Shown: positions 25,213 through 32,656, counted from the first letter of the stretch. The stretch is DNA of 36,884 nucleotides from Bacteroidales bacterium (GCA_003559735.1 PWKN01000189.1:1-36884); one strand, 5' to 3'. Translations and numbers: made by a program. Notes: a model not told the origin generated them from the letters alone.

Positions 25213-25884
25213 TCATGGAGAATAGATAAACAAAAAATAAAAAGGGATGATGGCAAAACCCACACTGATCAGTATGGCATATATGGTGCCGATCACCTTA
25301 ATGGCAGGCGTGTATTTTGTATGGTTGAGTCCCAGCGACTGGAAAGCTGACTGAAAAGCATGCTTGAGATGAAATCCCAGAAACACAAATGACAGCCAGT
25401 ATAATGCTGAATACAAAGGGTTTTGGAATAATATCACCGCCATTGAATAAAAATCATGCCTGTCGCTGACCCCTGCAGGCATATCAACCCACCCAAGTTT
25501 AACAAAGAAAAAGTGCAGAAAATGAAACACGAGAAAAACCAGGATGATCATTCCTGTATGAAACATAAAGCGGGAGAATGGAGATGTTTCGGTTCGCAAC
25601 GGGCGGTGATATTTCACGGGACGGGCACGGTAATTATGGATCATCAGCACAAAGCCCAGGGCTATGTGGATCAGGAACCCGGCAAATAGAACATACTCCA
25701 TGATCTTGACTGCAGGATTTAGTGTCAGGAATTCAACTGCACGCTCAAAGGCCTCACCATCGCCGACCAACATCAACAGGTTCGTAGACAGGTGAAATAC
25801 GAGGAACAACATCAGGAACATCCCGGCTAGTGCCATGATATATTTCTTGCTGATGGATGAAAGGAAAGTGTTGGATCTCTTCAT
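25213..25884 (-). CDS. sdhC: Succinate dehydrogenase/fumarate reductase cytochrome b subunit
   Basis: Membrane anchor of complex II: 223 residues with five transmembrane helices, the cytochrome b558 family size. Histidines that could bind the two b hemes lie in the helices, for example LVFHLSTNLLM, FLIHIALGFVLMIHNY, FLVFHFLHFFF and FLGFHLKHAFQSAFQSLGLNH. One subunit with two hemes replaces the SdhC/SdhD pair of proteobacterial enzymes, which explains why no sdhD is present. First gene of the operon; a good promoter lies 50 bases upstream. Confidence 0.94.
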   Translation of the reverse strand: MKRSNTFLSSISKKYIMALAGMFLMLFLVFHLSTNLLMLVGDGEAFERAVEFLTLNPAVKIMEYVLFAGFLIHIALGFVLMIHNYRARPVKYHRPLRTETSPFSRFMFHTGMIILVFLVFHFLHFFFVKLGWVDMPAGVSDRHDFYSMAVILFQNPLYSALYWLSFVFLGFHLKHAFQSAFQSLGLNHTKYTPAIKVIGTIYAILISVGFAIIPFYFLFIYSP

Positions 25885-25934
25885 GGGATTGGCTTAATAT
25901 TTATTCGTAAACAAAGAACGGTAACGGTCGCTAA

Positions 25935-25966
25935 CAAATGTATCATTAATGTTTTGATTTTGCAAA
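25935..25966 (-). promoter_or_regulatory. Promoter of the sdhCAB operon
   Basis: On the - strand TACATTTG (forward 25935-25942) matches TAnnTTTG exactly, and TTTG (forward 25963-25966) lies 20 bases upstream as the -33 element. This is a full match to the Bacteroidota housekeeping promoter. The ATG of sdhC is 50 bases downstream of the -7 element. Confidence 0.6.
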
Positions 25967-26105
25967 AAAAATGGACAGGTTATGAAAAGAAATCTGCAAA
26001 TGGCCACGATCAGCCTATGCTGACTGTGTGCAACGAAGAATGTCTTTTGTCATTGATTGGCAGATGGTTGGATCAGCCCACCTGCATCGTTGCAGGAGCC
26101 TTGAA

Positions 26106-26169
26106 CTTCGTTGTAAAAGCCTTGAAAAAGAATACTTTGCCGGCCGATTCCGACGCCTTGCGCCTGACC
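26106..26169. repeat. Shared intergenic fragments in the sdhC-gamma-lyase gap
   Basis: 26106-26133 matches 7962-7989 at 25 of 28 positions, and 26146-26169 matches 19146-19169 at 19 of 24. GCCTTGAA also occurs twice here, at about 26098 and 26119. An 83-codon + frame (25954-26205) spans this part of the gap, but its protein has no recognisable features and I do not call it a gene. Otherwise 25967-26229 shows nothing I can name. Confidence 0.35.
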
Positions 26170-26230
26170 TGGATGATGCACACGAATGGTGCAGTTCGGG
26201 ATTAAAGAAAAAGAAATGAAAGAAAAGGGA

Positions 26231-26265
26231 ACAAAAAAACCCCGGAGCTGTTCAGAACTCCGGGG
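26231..26265 (-). terminator. Strong intrinsic terminator (- strand)
   Basis: CCCCGGAG (26240-26247) pairs with CTCCGGGG (26258-26265) across a ten-base loop. On the - strand the stem is followed by TTTTTTTGTT. This is the clearest rho-independent terminator in the window. It would stop transcripts from the gamma-lyase gene, 160 bases upstream of it, before they enter sdhCAB. See the adjoining pseudogene entry for the alternative reading on the + strand. Confidence 0.65.
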
Positions 26266-26295
26266 CTACCAATCAACTAACCAAAACAACAACAT
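26266..26295 (-). other. Possible nine-codon leader peptide ending in the terminator stem
   Basis: On the - strand an ATG at 26295 opens a nine-residue frame, MLLFWLVDW, closed by a TAG whose last base abuts the terminator stem. Two Trp, three Leu, one Phe and one Val next to an intrinsic terminator is the layout of a transcription attenuator. But the first gene downstream is sdhC, 380 bases away, with its own promoter in between. The peptide may therefore be accidental. Confidence 0.2.
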
Positions 26296-26394
26296 GAAGA
26301 AAAAACAACAAAGCGATAATATTTTTATGCCTTAAAAATCAATTCAATGAACCGCTCACTATTGATAACTCAAAATTCTGAAAAATGTTTTTAA
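26294..26394 (+). pseudogene. Frameshifted 5' remnant resembling a SusC-type TonB receptor gene
   Basis: On the + strand an A-rich leader (CAACTAACCAAAACAACAAC) leads to ATGAAGAAAAAA. The peptide is MKKKQQSDNIFMP and then a stop. Restoring one missing base after MP continues as LKINSMNRSLLIT and on to a stop at 26392-26394. MKKK followed by a polar stretch, MPLKI and a hydrophobic start is, from memory, how many Bacteroidales SusC/RagA-type receptors begin, and a GC-rich hairpin before the leader is also common there. I read it as a degenerate, truncated receptor gene start. It is short, so this is inference. Confidence 0.33.
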
Positions 26395-26422
26395 AGATAA
26401 TAAAATTTTCAATAAAAAAGTG

Positions 26423-27625
26423 TTAAATAATTTTTAATTTTTTGATACAGTCATGGATTATTTCCCAGGTTCTTTCGATATTATGGTCCAAGCCGACAGA
26501 AAACCTGATCAACCCCTCAGATAATCCCATTTCTTTCTGCACGTCATCCGGAACCTCACTGGAAGTACTTTTGCCCGAATTACTGAAAAGCGTTTTAAAA
26601 TATCCCAGACTGACGGCAAGGTAGCCAACCCCTGCCTTCTGCATGCTTTCCATTAACAATGATGCCTTTTCAGAAGTTTCAAGATCGATGGCAATCATTC
26701 CGCCAAATCCAAAACCAGGATGCATCAGTTCTTTCATTAATGAATGCTGCGGATGATCGGGCAATCCAGGATAAATGACCCGCAGCCCTGTTCCGGCAAA
26801 CTTATCTGCAAGGTACATGGCATTACGGCTATGCTGCTGCATGCGTATATGCAGTGTGTGAAGGTTTTTATGGATGCCTGATGAACGCAAAGGGTCGAGG
26901 ATGGGTCCCAGCAACATGGCTGAACCGGTATTTACATCAGCCAGGGAATCAATAAATGATTTACCGGCACAAACGGCACCGGCCACACAATCATTTTTTC
27001 CATTCACGAATTTTGTCAGACTGTACAATACGATGTCGGCACCAAATTGTGCTGGCGAAATGATCATTGGCGTAAATGTATTGTCAACCAATAGCTTTAC
27101 ATTATGTTTCTGTGCAATGCCCGATAAAGCGGGAAGATCAGACACCTGCAGTAAGGGGTTGGTCACCGACTCGGTATATATCAGCTTTGTGTTTTTCCGG
27201 ATGGCTTTTTCCACTTGATCTGTCCGGGTAATATCAACAAACGAAACATCAATGTTGAATTTTTTCAGATAGTTCGACAGAAATGCAAAAGTCCCACCAT
27301 AAGTTGTGATGCTCGAGACAATGTGGTCACCAGTATCACACAACTGCAAAATGGCAGTGGTTATGGCACCCATGCCTGAAGCGGTGACCCAGGCGCTTTG
27401 GGTCCCCTCCATGGCAGCAAGGGCATCTGCCAGGTATTTGTTTGACGGATTCCAGTGGCGTGAATACAAAAAACAACCCTCCTGTTCTCCCTGGAAAGTG
27501 TCAACCATGGTCTTGGCTTCCATAAATGTGTATGTTGCCGAGTCGGTGATCGACGGATTCACGTCTCCAAACTCACCAAACTGAAGCAGGTCCTGAATGT
27601 TTGATGCGGGATCAAATTTCTTCAT
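26423..27625 (-). CDS. Methionine gamma-lyase / trans-sulfuration family PLP enzyme
   Basis: A 400-residue PLP-dependent enzyme of the Cys/Met metabolism family. The cofactor lysine is Lys205 in YSLTKFVNGKND; PLP-binding features include TASGMGAIT, the ring-stacking ITTYGG, and VDNTFTPM. The substrate-end motif GYLAVSLGYFKTLFSNSGKSTSSEVP and GLIRFSVGLD are conserved in the family. The FGEFGDVNPSITDSATYTF start is, to my knowledge, typical of the Bacteroidota group annotated as methionine gamma-lyase, which splits methionine to methanethiol, ammonia and 2-oxobutyrate. Cystathionine gamma-lyase or -synthase activity cannot be excluded. I start at the ATG 27625; an ATG at 27661 would run across the -7 element. 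The gene is alone on its transcript. Confidence 0.87.
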   Translation of the reverse strand: MKKFDPASNIQDLLQFGEFGDVNPSITDSATYTFMEAKTMVDTFQGEQEGCFLYSRHWNPSNKYLADALAAMEGTQSAWVTASGMGAITTAILQLCDTGDHIVSSITTYGGTFAFLSNYLKKFNIDVSFVDITRTDQVEKAIRKNTKLIYTESVTNPLLQVSDLPALSGIAQKHNVKLLVDNTFTPMIISPAQFGADIVLYSLTKFVNGKNDCVAGAVCAGKSFIDSLADVNTGSAMLLGPILDPLRSSGIHKNLHTLHIRMQQHSRNAMYLADKFAGTGLRVIYPGLPDHPQHSLMKELMHPGFGFGGMIAIDLETSEKASLLMESMQKAGVGYLAVSLGYFKTLFSNSGKSTSSEVPDDVQKEMGLSEGLIRFSVGLDHNIERTWEIIHDCIKKLKII

Positions 27626-27650
27626 ACTATGTGTTTTTTTAATGAAACAA

Positions 27651-27658
27651 CAAATGTA
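27651..27658 (-). promoter_or_regulatory. -7 element of the gamma-lyase promoter
   Basis: On the - strand TACATTTG matches TAnnTTTG, 26 bases before the ATG at 27625. Only a poor -33 candidate (ATTT) is found 19 bases upstream. The spacer is filled by the palindrome CATGAA-TTTTT-TTCATG, so the promoter may depend on a regulator. Confidence 0.5.
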
Positions 27659-27677
27659 CATGAATTTTTTTCATGCG
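27652..27677 (+). repeat. 26-base direct repeat, copy 1, with internal palindrome
   Basis: Identical over 26 bases to 27790-27815. The core is the palindrome CATGAA-TTTTT-TTCATG at 27659-27675. It adjoins the gamma-lyase -7 element, so a protein bound here would cover the promoter. Confidence 0.85.
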
Positions 27678-27693
27678 AAATTTAACCCGGACG

Positions 27694-27711
27694 CATGATA
27701 AAAAATTCATG
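27694..27711 (-). repeat. Third, inverted and imperfect copy of the palindrome
   Basis: CATGAT-aaaaaa-TTCATG is the same 6-mer pair with one mismatch and a one-base longer spacer, and its flanks (CGCATGA) match the other copies in reverse orientation. It lies between the two identical direct repeats. Confidence 0.5.
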
Positions 27712-27730
27712 TGAAAGCGTAAGCGGTTCC

Positions 27731-27788
27731 TCCTGTACACCAGCATTTTGTAATTTTTTATACAAAATGATGGTGGTTTTTTACAGGA
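27731..27788. repeat. Large nested inverted repeat (hairpin)
   Basis: The innermost arms CATTTTGTA (27744-27752) and TACAAAATG (27761-27769) are perfect over nine bases, extend to 14 of 16 with ACACCAG/ATGGTGG flanks, and outer arms TCCTGTA (27731-27737) and TACAGGA (27782-27788) are again perfect. The whole could fold as one cruciform or RNA hairpin. It sits between palindrome copies 2 and 3 in the divergent gap. Confidence 0.65.
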
Positions 27789-27789
27789 G

Positions 27790-27815
27790 AAATGTACATG
27801 AATTTTTTTCATGCG
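27790..27815 (+). repeat. 26-base direct repeat, copy 3, with internal palindrome
   Basis: Identical to 27652-27677, 138 bases away. The palindrome CATGAA-TTTTT-TTCATG is at 27797-27813. The base before the repeat differs, so this copy lacks the G of the -7 element. It lies 150 bases upstream of the divergent secreted-protein gene. Confidence 0.85.
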
Positions 27816-27963
27816 TCTGTGTGTACGATCCAATAAAAATAGTTCATAAAAAACGCAGCGGCTACTTTTTATTGTGAAAGATGAACAGAGCACTCTTTTA
27901 TGTGCTGGAAATTTCATATATTGCGTTGACAACAATATTGTTCAATCCCAAAAATCATTGCTG

Positions 27964-28836
27964 ATGAAAACAACCAGTGCTATTATTGTTGCAATGGTCA
28001 TTATGTTGACAGGCAACATATTGCTTGCTATGGGAGACAAGTTGATGGCTCCTCCGCCACCAGGTGCCGTTCTTAAAGGAAACGAGCGCGATGGTGCGTC
28101 CTTTAAGATTCCTGCTGCAGGCTTCACAGCATCTTTCCATACACCCATGCAGGTCGGTGAAGCGGTTTCATTTTATGCCAGGGAAGTGGGGCCGATGGAT
28201 GAACTGGTAAGCGGTGAACATTACCGGACTGATATGATGACCGTTGAGATCAAACAACTCGGTGTGTTGAAAGTGTACGACATTCCGGAAAATCCCGGAA
28301 TATCGGTCAAAAGTGTCCGCATGCTTCAGCCTCGCCAATGTATTTCAGAGTATTTCAGGCCTTTCCGCCGTATGGCAGACGAACTGGAACAATACAGCAG
28401 AGACGATTTTAATGAGATCTGCTCGCGCTATGGATACCTTCAATATGCTTATTTCGGACGATCAGATGAGGCCGGTCTTAATCGTGATGAGGTATTGCAC
28501 AGGGAGTACAGACGAGAGCTGGATGCTGCTGCAGGCAAAGGACTGGATGCCGGTGAAATGATGGCAGAAGCTCAACGGTTGATGCAGCAGGGGAAAATGG
28601 ATGAAGCCACCGAACTGTTACATAAAGCTGCCGAATTGCAACAGGAAGCCATGCAAATGGACCTTCAGCGGCTTCAGGAGCCTGTGGCGCAAGAAGAAGT
28701 GGCGGACAATTGGGAAGGGTGGCTCAGGTTTCTAAATGAGTTGGAGGCCATTGCTTTTCCAACCATCGTGGTAATTGATTACCACCCATCCCATTGGCCG
28801 GATGATGAATGGTTGCGTGAAAGTACAGACTGGTGA
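27964..28836 (+). CDS. Exported protein of unknown function (first of a pair)
   Basis: I do not recognise the family. From the ATG at 27964 it has 290 residues with a hydrophobic signal sequence (about 5-24, SAIIVAMVIMLTGNILLA) and no lipobox Cys. The first domain is a compact alpha/beta stretch (FTASFHTPMQVGEAVSFYARE, then MTVEIKQLGVLKVYDIP). A long charged, Met/Gln-rich helical part follows at about 198-240 (EAQRLMQQGKMDEATELLHKAAELQQ), of TPR or coiled-coil character, and a Trp-rich end. A frame open back to 27874 would put 30 polar residues before the signal, so I reject it. The TP-x-V-x-x-x-x-x-Y segment recurs in the next gene, so the two may be distant relatives. The gene follows the repeat-rich region and could share its regulation. 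Confidence 0.72.
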   Translation: MKTTSAIIVAMVIMLTGNILLAMGDKLMAPPPPGAVLKGNERDGASFKIPAAGFTASFHTPMQVGEAVSFYAREVGPMDELVSGEHYRTDMMTVEIKQLGVLKVYDIPENPGISVKSVRMLQPRQCISEYFRPFRRMADELEQYSRDDFNEICSRYGYLQYAYFGRSDEAGLNRDEVLHREYRRELDAAAGKGLDAGEMMAEAQRLMQQGKMDEATELLHKAAELQQEAMQMDLQRLQEPVAQEEVADNWEGWLRFLNELEAIAFPTIVVIDYHPSHWPDDEWLRESTDW

Positions 28837-28912
28837 CCAGGCAGCATTAATTGCTGTAGGCTGCTTTAAGGGAACCAATCATTATTCATTTTAATCAAAC
28901 GGAGGATAGTTT

Positions 28913-29599
28913 ATGTGGCAATTATTTTTTTTATTCTTTATGTTCTTTTTTACAGGGGTGATCAGTGCACAGGTGGCGCATGACCAACTGGTCCCCCTGC
29001 CCGGATTTGCTGAATTTCAACCCGGTCTGACGAGTGAAATGGAAGAGATGCACCAGCAGATGGCAGCCACCAGGGAAAGTGCAACATACCAGGATGGCCA
29101 GCTATTACGCTATGAAGTTGTTGACACTGAAGTTATGGTATATACCACACCGCTGCCCGTTGAAATGGTGAGAGAAAAATACAAAGATTTGTTCATCGAC
29201 CAGATGAGAGCGGATGGCACACCGGAGGAAGCGATCAGCCAGTTTAGCAGGTTTCTTGACACCCAGGTTATTCAGCAGGTTGAAAACGTACCCCTTTTCC
29301 CTGGTGATCCGGATATGATGGAGACCTATTATGAGATGGCGGAAATTGATGTTCCAGCCAGGGTTATCGATTGTATGCGGGAACTATACCCGGACCTGAA
29401 GAATAAAGAAACCAGTACTTTTGTAATTGAGATGAACGAACAACAGTTTCGGCAGGATGACAGCCAAGGTGTGCAAGATCCATTTACCATGGTGGAAGTG
29501 GAGGTGCAGCAACCATCTGTCAACCTTTTTGATTGCTCGTTTTCGGAGCAGACATCCATCATATACCGGGTGTTTACCATGACCGTAAGCATTGAATAG
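28913..29599 (+). CDS. Exported protein of unknown function (second of a pair)
   Basis: A 228-residue protein with a strongly hydrophobic N-terminal signal (LFFLFFMFFFTGVISAQ, probably cleaved after SAQ). The mature part begins with an acidic Met-rich helix (TSEMEEMHQQMAATRE), then an alpha/beta domain (LLRYEVVDTEVMVYTTPLPVEMVREKYKDLFIDQM). It ends in beta strands with two cysteines (DCMRELYPDLK and LFDCSFSEQ). MVYTTPLPVEMVREKYKDLF lines up with SFHTPMQVGEAVSFYAREVG of the preceding protein, which suggests a common domain. No family is recognised. It is 76 bases after its neighbour on the same strand and 95 bases before ribE, so the pair is probably co-transcribed. Confidence 0.72.
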   Translation: MWQLFFLFFMFFFTGVISAQVAHDQLVPLPGFAEFQPGLTSEMEEMHQQMAATRESATYQDGQLLRYEVVDTEVMVYTTPLPVEMVREKYKDLFIDQMRADGTPEEAISQFSRFLDTQVIQQVENVPLFPGDPDMMETYYEMAEIDVPARVIDCMRELYPDLKNKETSTFVIEMNEQQFRQDDSQGVQDPFTMVEVEVQQPSVNLFDCSFSEQTSIIYRVFTMTVSIE

Positions 29600-29694
29600 A
29601 TCCTGCCAGGGAGAGGGGGCCGGATGACCCTGTCGCCTATACAACTGAACAAATAACCGAACGTATTAAAAACCTCTAAAAAATTACTGCCCTT

Positions 29695-30303
29695 ATGTTT
29701 ACAGGAATAGTGGAGACGACCGGAAAGGTCGTAAAAATTGAAAAAGACCGCGGCAACATCCATTTTACGATCGAAACACCCATTGCCGGGGAGTTGAAGA
29801 TTGACCAGAGCATTGCGCACGATGGTGTGTGCCTCACCACCGTACATGTTGATAAAAAGAAGCAACAATATACGCTGACGGCCATACAGGAGACGCTGGA
29901 TAAAACCAATATGCGTACGTGGGATGTGGGGTATGAGGTGAACCTTGAGCGTTGCATGCGTGCAGACGACCGGCTCGACGGACATATCGTGCAGGGACAT
30001 GTTGACCAGACGGCTGTGTGTACCAGGGTGGAGGAACTGGATGGAAGCTGGAAGTTCTATTTTAAATATGATCCTGGTCCGAAAAACATTACAGTCGAAA
30101 AAGGGTCTGTCTCTGTCAACGGGGTCAGTCTGACGGTGGTAGACTCGATGCCGGAGATGTTTTCTGTGGCGATCATTCCTTACACTTATGAGGTGACTAA
30201 TTTCCGGAACTTCAAACCCGGCTCTGTGGTGAACCTGGAGTTCGACATCATAGGAAAATACGTGGCACGTTTACTGGAACTGCACTTCAACGCACAAAAA
30301 TAG
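29695..30303 (+). CDS. ribE: Riboflavin synthase, alpha subunit
   Basis: Dismutates two 6,7-dimethyl-8-ribityllumazines to riboflavin and the pyrimidine precursor, in the cytosol. The 202-residue protein has the two tandem Greek-key barrels of the family. The first opens with the diagnostic MFTGIVETTG and GVCLTTV; the second with RLDGHIVQGHVDQTA and VSVNGVSLTVVD. SIAHDGVCLT replaces the more common S-A-NGVCLT. No other rib genes are in the window, and the 95-base upstream gap has no FMN riboswitch core. Its nearest neighbours are unrelated exported proteins. Confidence 0.95.
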   Translation: MFTGIVETTGKVVKIEKDRGNIHFTIETPIAGELKIDQSIAHDGVCLTTVHVDKKKQQYTLTAIQETLDKTNMRTWDVGYEVNLERCMRADDRLDGHIVQGHVDQTAVCTRVEELDGSWKFYFKYDPGPKNITVEKGSVSVNGVSLTVVDSMPEMFSVAIIPYTYEVTNFRNFKPGSVVNLEFDIIGKYVARLLELHFNAQK

Positions 30304-30373
30304 CCACGTTGCTGCAGTATTGTCTGTGTTGTCTAAAAGGTTTTTTGCTGCAGTTTCAGCCGGACATACAAAG

Positions 30374-30436
30374 AGAGCCAGCACTGAACTTTTCAATCCT
30401 GAAACAGATTACAGGAGAAAAATCTGTGCTGGCTCT
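30374..30436. repeat. 11-base inverted repeat in the ribE/M3 convergent gap
   Basis: AGAGCCAGCAC (30374-30384) pairs with GTGCTGGCTCT (30426-30436), 13 of 14 if extended, across a 41-base interior. GCTGCAGT occurs three times around it, at 30311-30318, 30347-30354 and 30448-30455. The structure could be a bidirectional terminator between ribE (+) and the M3 peptidase gene (-), or the ends of a small decayed element. There is no T-run. No gene is visible between 30304 and 30529. Confidence 0.5.
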
Positions 30437-30529
30437 GCCATTACCTGGCTGCAGTGCATCTTTTAAGGAACAAACCGGACCAATTCTGATTGTTCGCTTC
30501 ACATGATGCAATGCAACGGATCATACTGG

Positions 30530-32656
30530 TTAGTCTCTCATCAGACCCCGTTGTCTGAGCAACGGTTCTATCTCCGGTTCCCTTCCGCGAAAGTCGACGT
30601 ACATATCCATTGCATCTTTGGTGTTCCCCCTTTCCAGTATGGTTTCGCGGAAAGAACGCGCTGTTTCCTGGTCGTACACATCGCCGGTTTCACGGAATGC
30701 TTCATATGCATCGGCATCAAGAAGTCCCGACCACAGATAACTGTAGTACCCTGCAGCATAACCACCTGAGAAAATATGGTTAAAGTGTGTGCTTGCCCAG
30801 CGGTAGTGGATCTCGGGTATCATGCCATGCTGTTGAATGGTCTTTTCCTCAACGATCTCTGCCACTTCGTAAAGCATTTCTTCGTCAAATGGCTCGGTTA
30901 TGGTATGGTATGCCATATCAAGGTATGTTGACATCAGGAACTCTACTGTGGCGAAGCCCTGATTAAAGTGGGCACTGGTAACAATGCGTTCCATAAGCGA
31001 TTCTGGCATATACTCACCGGTTTCGTAATGCCTGGCAAAGGTTTTCATCACTTCGGGTTCGTTTGCCCAGTTTTCCATGATCTGGGATGGAAGCTCAACA
31101 AAGTCCCTCGGAACCGAGGTGCCCGCCAGACTTGGGTAGTGGACGTCGGAGAGCAAACCATGCAGGGCATGGCCAAATTCATGGAAGAAGGTGGTCATCT
31201 CGTCATAGGTGAGCAAAGATGGCCTGGTAGCTGTTGGAGGCGAAAAATTGCATACAATGGTGATCACCGGGTGAATAAATTTACCGTCCTGGTCTATACG
31301 CTGACTGCGGTAACTGCTCATCCAGGCACCAGGGCGCTTGCTGTCGCGCGGGTGAAAATCCATATACAAAATGCCAACATGCGATCCGTCCGATTCCAGG
31401 ACTTCGAATACCTGGACGTCCCTGTGGTATTTTGGCACATCGGTCCGTTCAACGAACTGCAAGCCCCAGAGCTTGTCAACAATCATAAATATCCCGTCAC
31501 GCACGGTGTTTAGCTCAAAGTATTGACGCACTTCCTGTTCATCCAGGTCATATTTTTGCCGTCTGACCTTTTCAGCATAATAGCGCCAGTCCCATTGCTC
31601 CAGTTCGAAATCGTTGCCTTCGGCATAGATCATGTTCTGGAGCTCCTCCGCCTCCTGTTTGGCAAGGGCAATTGCGGGGTCCCATACTTCATCGACAAAA
31701 GTCATCACCGTTGCTATGTCGCCCGCCATGGTTTCCTCCAGGCTGTAGTCAGCGTAAGTGTCATAGCCCAACAGCTGAGACCTTTCCAGGCGCAGATTGG
31801 CAATTGTTGCGAGGATCTCCCTGTTGTTGAACTCATTGTCGTTGTTGCCTCGGTTTATATGTGCCTGCTGCATTTTTTTGCGCAGCTCACGGTTGTCGGC
31901 ATTGTAAAGAAACGGCATCAGACTGGGGTTGTGCATCGTGAACACCCACTTGCCCTCTAGTCCGGCTTCAGCAGCCCTTTCCGCAGCATCTTCGATGGAG
32001 GTCTCAGGAAGTCCGGATAAGTCCTCTTCATTGTCGATCACCATCTGAAAGGTATTGTTTTCACCCAGCACATTTTGTCCGAAACGCAGGGTTAATGACG
32101 ACAATTGCGTATTGATCTCACGGAGCCGTTCCTGCTTTTCAGGTGGCAGATTTGCACCACTGCGTACAAAGCCCTTATAGGTTTCATCCAGGAGCCTAAG
32201 CTGTTCGGCATCCAGGTCAAGGTCATCTTTTTGTCCGTGAATGACCTTTACCCTGTCAAACAATTCCAGGTTCAGGTTTACATTATCAAAATGTTCTGAC
32301 AGTTTGGGTGACATCTCCTGGGCGATTTTTTCGAGCTCCGGACTGGTAAGTGATGAGTTGAAGTTGTAAAATACCCGCAGCACATTGGTCAGCAGTTCTC
32401 CCGAATATTCAAGTGCTTCAATGGTGTTTTCAAACGTCGCCGGTGCCGGATTATCTACAATGGCCTGCACTTCCGATTCACGCTGGCTGATCCCTTCGAT
32501 GATGGCGGGTTCAAAATGTACATTCTCTATCAGGTCAAATGGTGGCACCCCAAAAGGGGTGTCGTATTCGCTGAAAAAGGGATTGTCCTTTTCAGCCGGT
32601 GCACAAGATATGAGTAACATAAATGGTAGAAAAACAATGATTTTGAATTGTTTCAT
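30530..32656 (-). CDS. M3 family metallopeptidase, dipeptidyl carboxypeptidase (Dcp) type, lipoprotein
   Basis: A 708-residue zinc peptidase of the thimet oligopeptidase/Dcp family. The N-terminus is a lipoprotein signal with a lipobox LLISC (Cys about 18), so it is probably anchored in the periplasm or envelope. The zinc site is HEFGH at 492-496, with Glu521 in FVELPSQ the third ligand. The substrate-side Tyr/His segment HFNHIFSGGYAAGYYSYLWS is also present. Dcp enzymes remove dipeptides from C-termini of oligopeptides; M3 family members differ in specificity, so that is provisional. Full length with no damage. It is transcribed convergently to ribE and divergently from the broken transposase. 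Confidence 0.93.
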   Translation of the reverse strand: MKQFKIIVFLPFMLLISCAPAEKDNPFFSEYDTPFGVPPFDLIENVHFEPAIIEGISQRESEVQAIVDNPAPATFENTIEALEYSGELLTNVLRVFYNFNSSLTSPELEKIAQEMSPKLSEHFDNVNLNLELFDRVKVIHGQKDDLDLDAEQLRLLDETYKGFVRSGANLPPEKQERLREINTQLSSLTLRFGQNVLGENNTFQMVIDNEEDLSGLPETSIEDAAERAAEAGLEGKWVFTMHNPSLMPFLYNADNRELRKKMQQAHINRGNNDNEFNNREILATIANLRLERSQLLGYDTYADYSLEETMAGDIATVMTFVDEVWDPAIALAKQEAEELQNMIYAEGNDFELEQWDWRYYAEKVRRQKYDLDEQEVRQYFELNTVRDGIFMIVDKLWGLQFVERTDVPKYHRDVQVFEVLESDGSHVGILYMDFHPRDSKRPGAWMSSYRSQRIDQDGKFIHPVITIVCNFSPPTATRPSLLTYDEMTTFFHEFGHALHGLLSDVHYPSLAGTSVPRDFVELPSQIMENWANEPEVMKTFARHYETGEYMPESLMERIVTSAHFNQGFATVEFLMSTYLDMAYHTITEPFDEEMLYEVAEIVEEKTIQQHGMIPEIHYRWASTHFNHIFSGGYAAGYYSYLWSGLLDADAYEAFRETGDVYDQETARSFRETILERGNTKDAMDMYVDFRGREPEIEPLLRQRGLMRD

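Noticed and set aside
25954-26205. 83-codon + frame in the sdhC-gamma-lyase gap
   Set aside because: No recognisable features; it overlaps the sdhCAB promoter on the other strand and the shared intergenic fragments.
27626-27873. SAM riboswitch upstream of the gamma-lyase
   Set aside because: The structure is made of AT-rich palindromes and direct repeats and does not show the SAM-I or SAM-II core; it also sits upstream of and across the promoter rather than in the leader.
27639-27935. 98-codon - frame in the gamma-lyase upstream region
   Set aside because: It is produced by the repeats (MKKIHVH occurs twice in its translation) and runs across the promoter.
29600-29694. FMN riboswitch upstream of ribE
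   Set aside because: The gap is only 95 bases and the conserved RFN core segments are not present.
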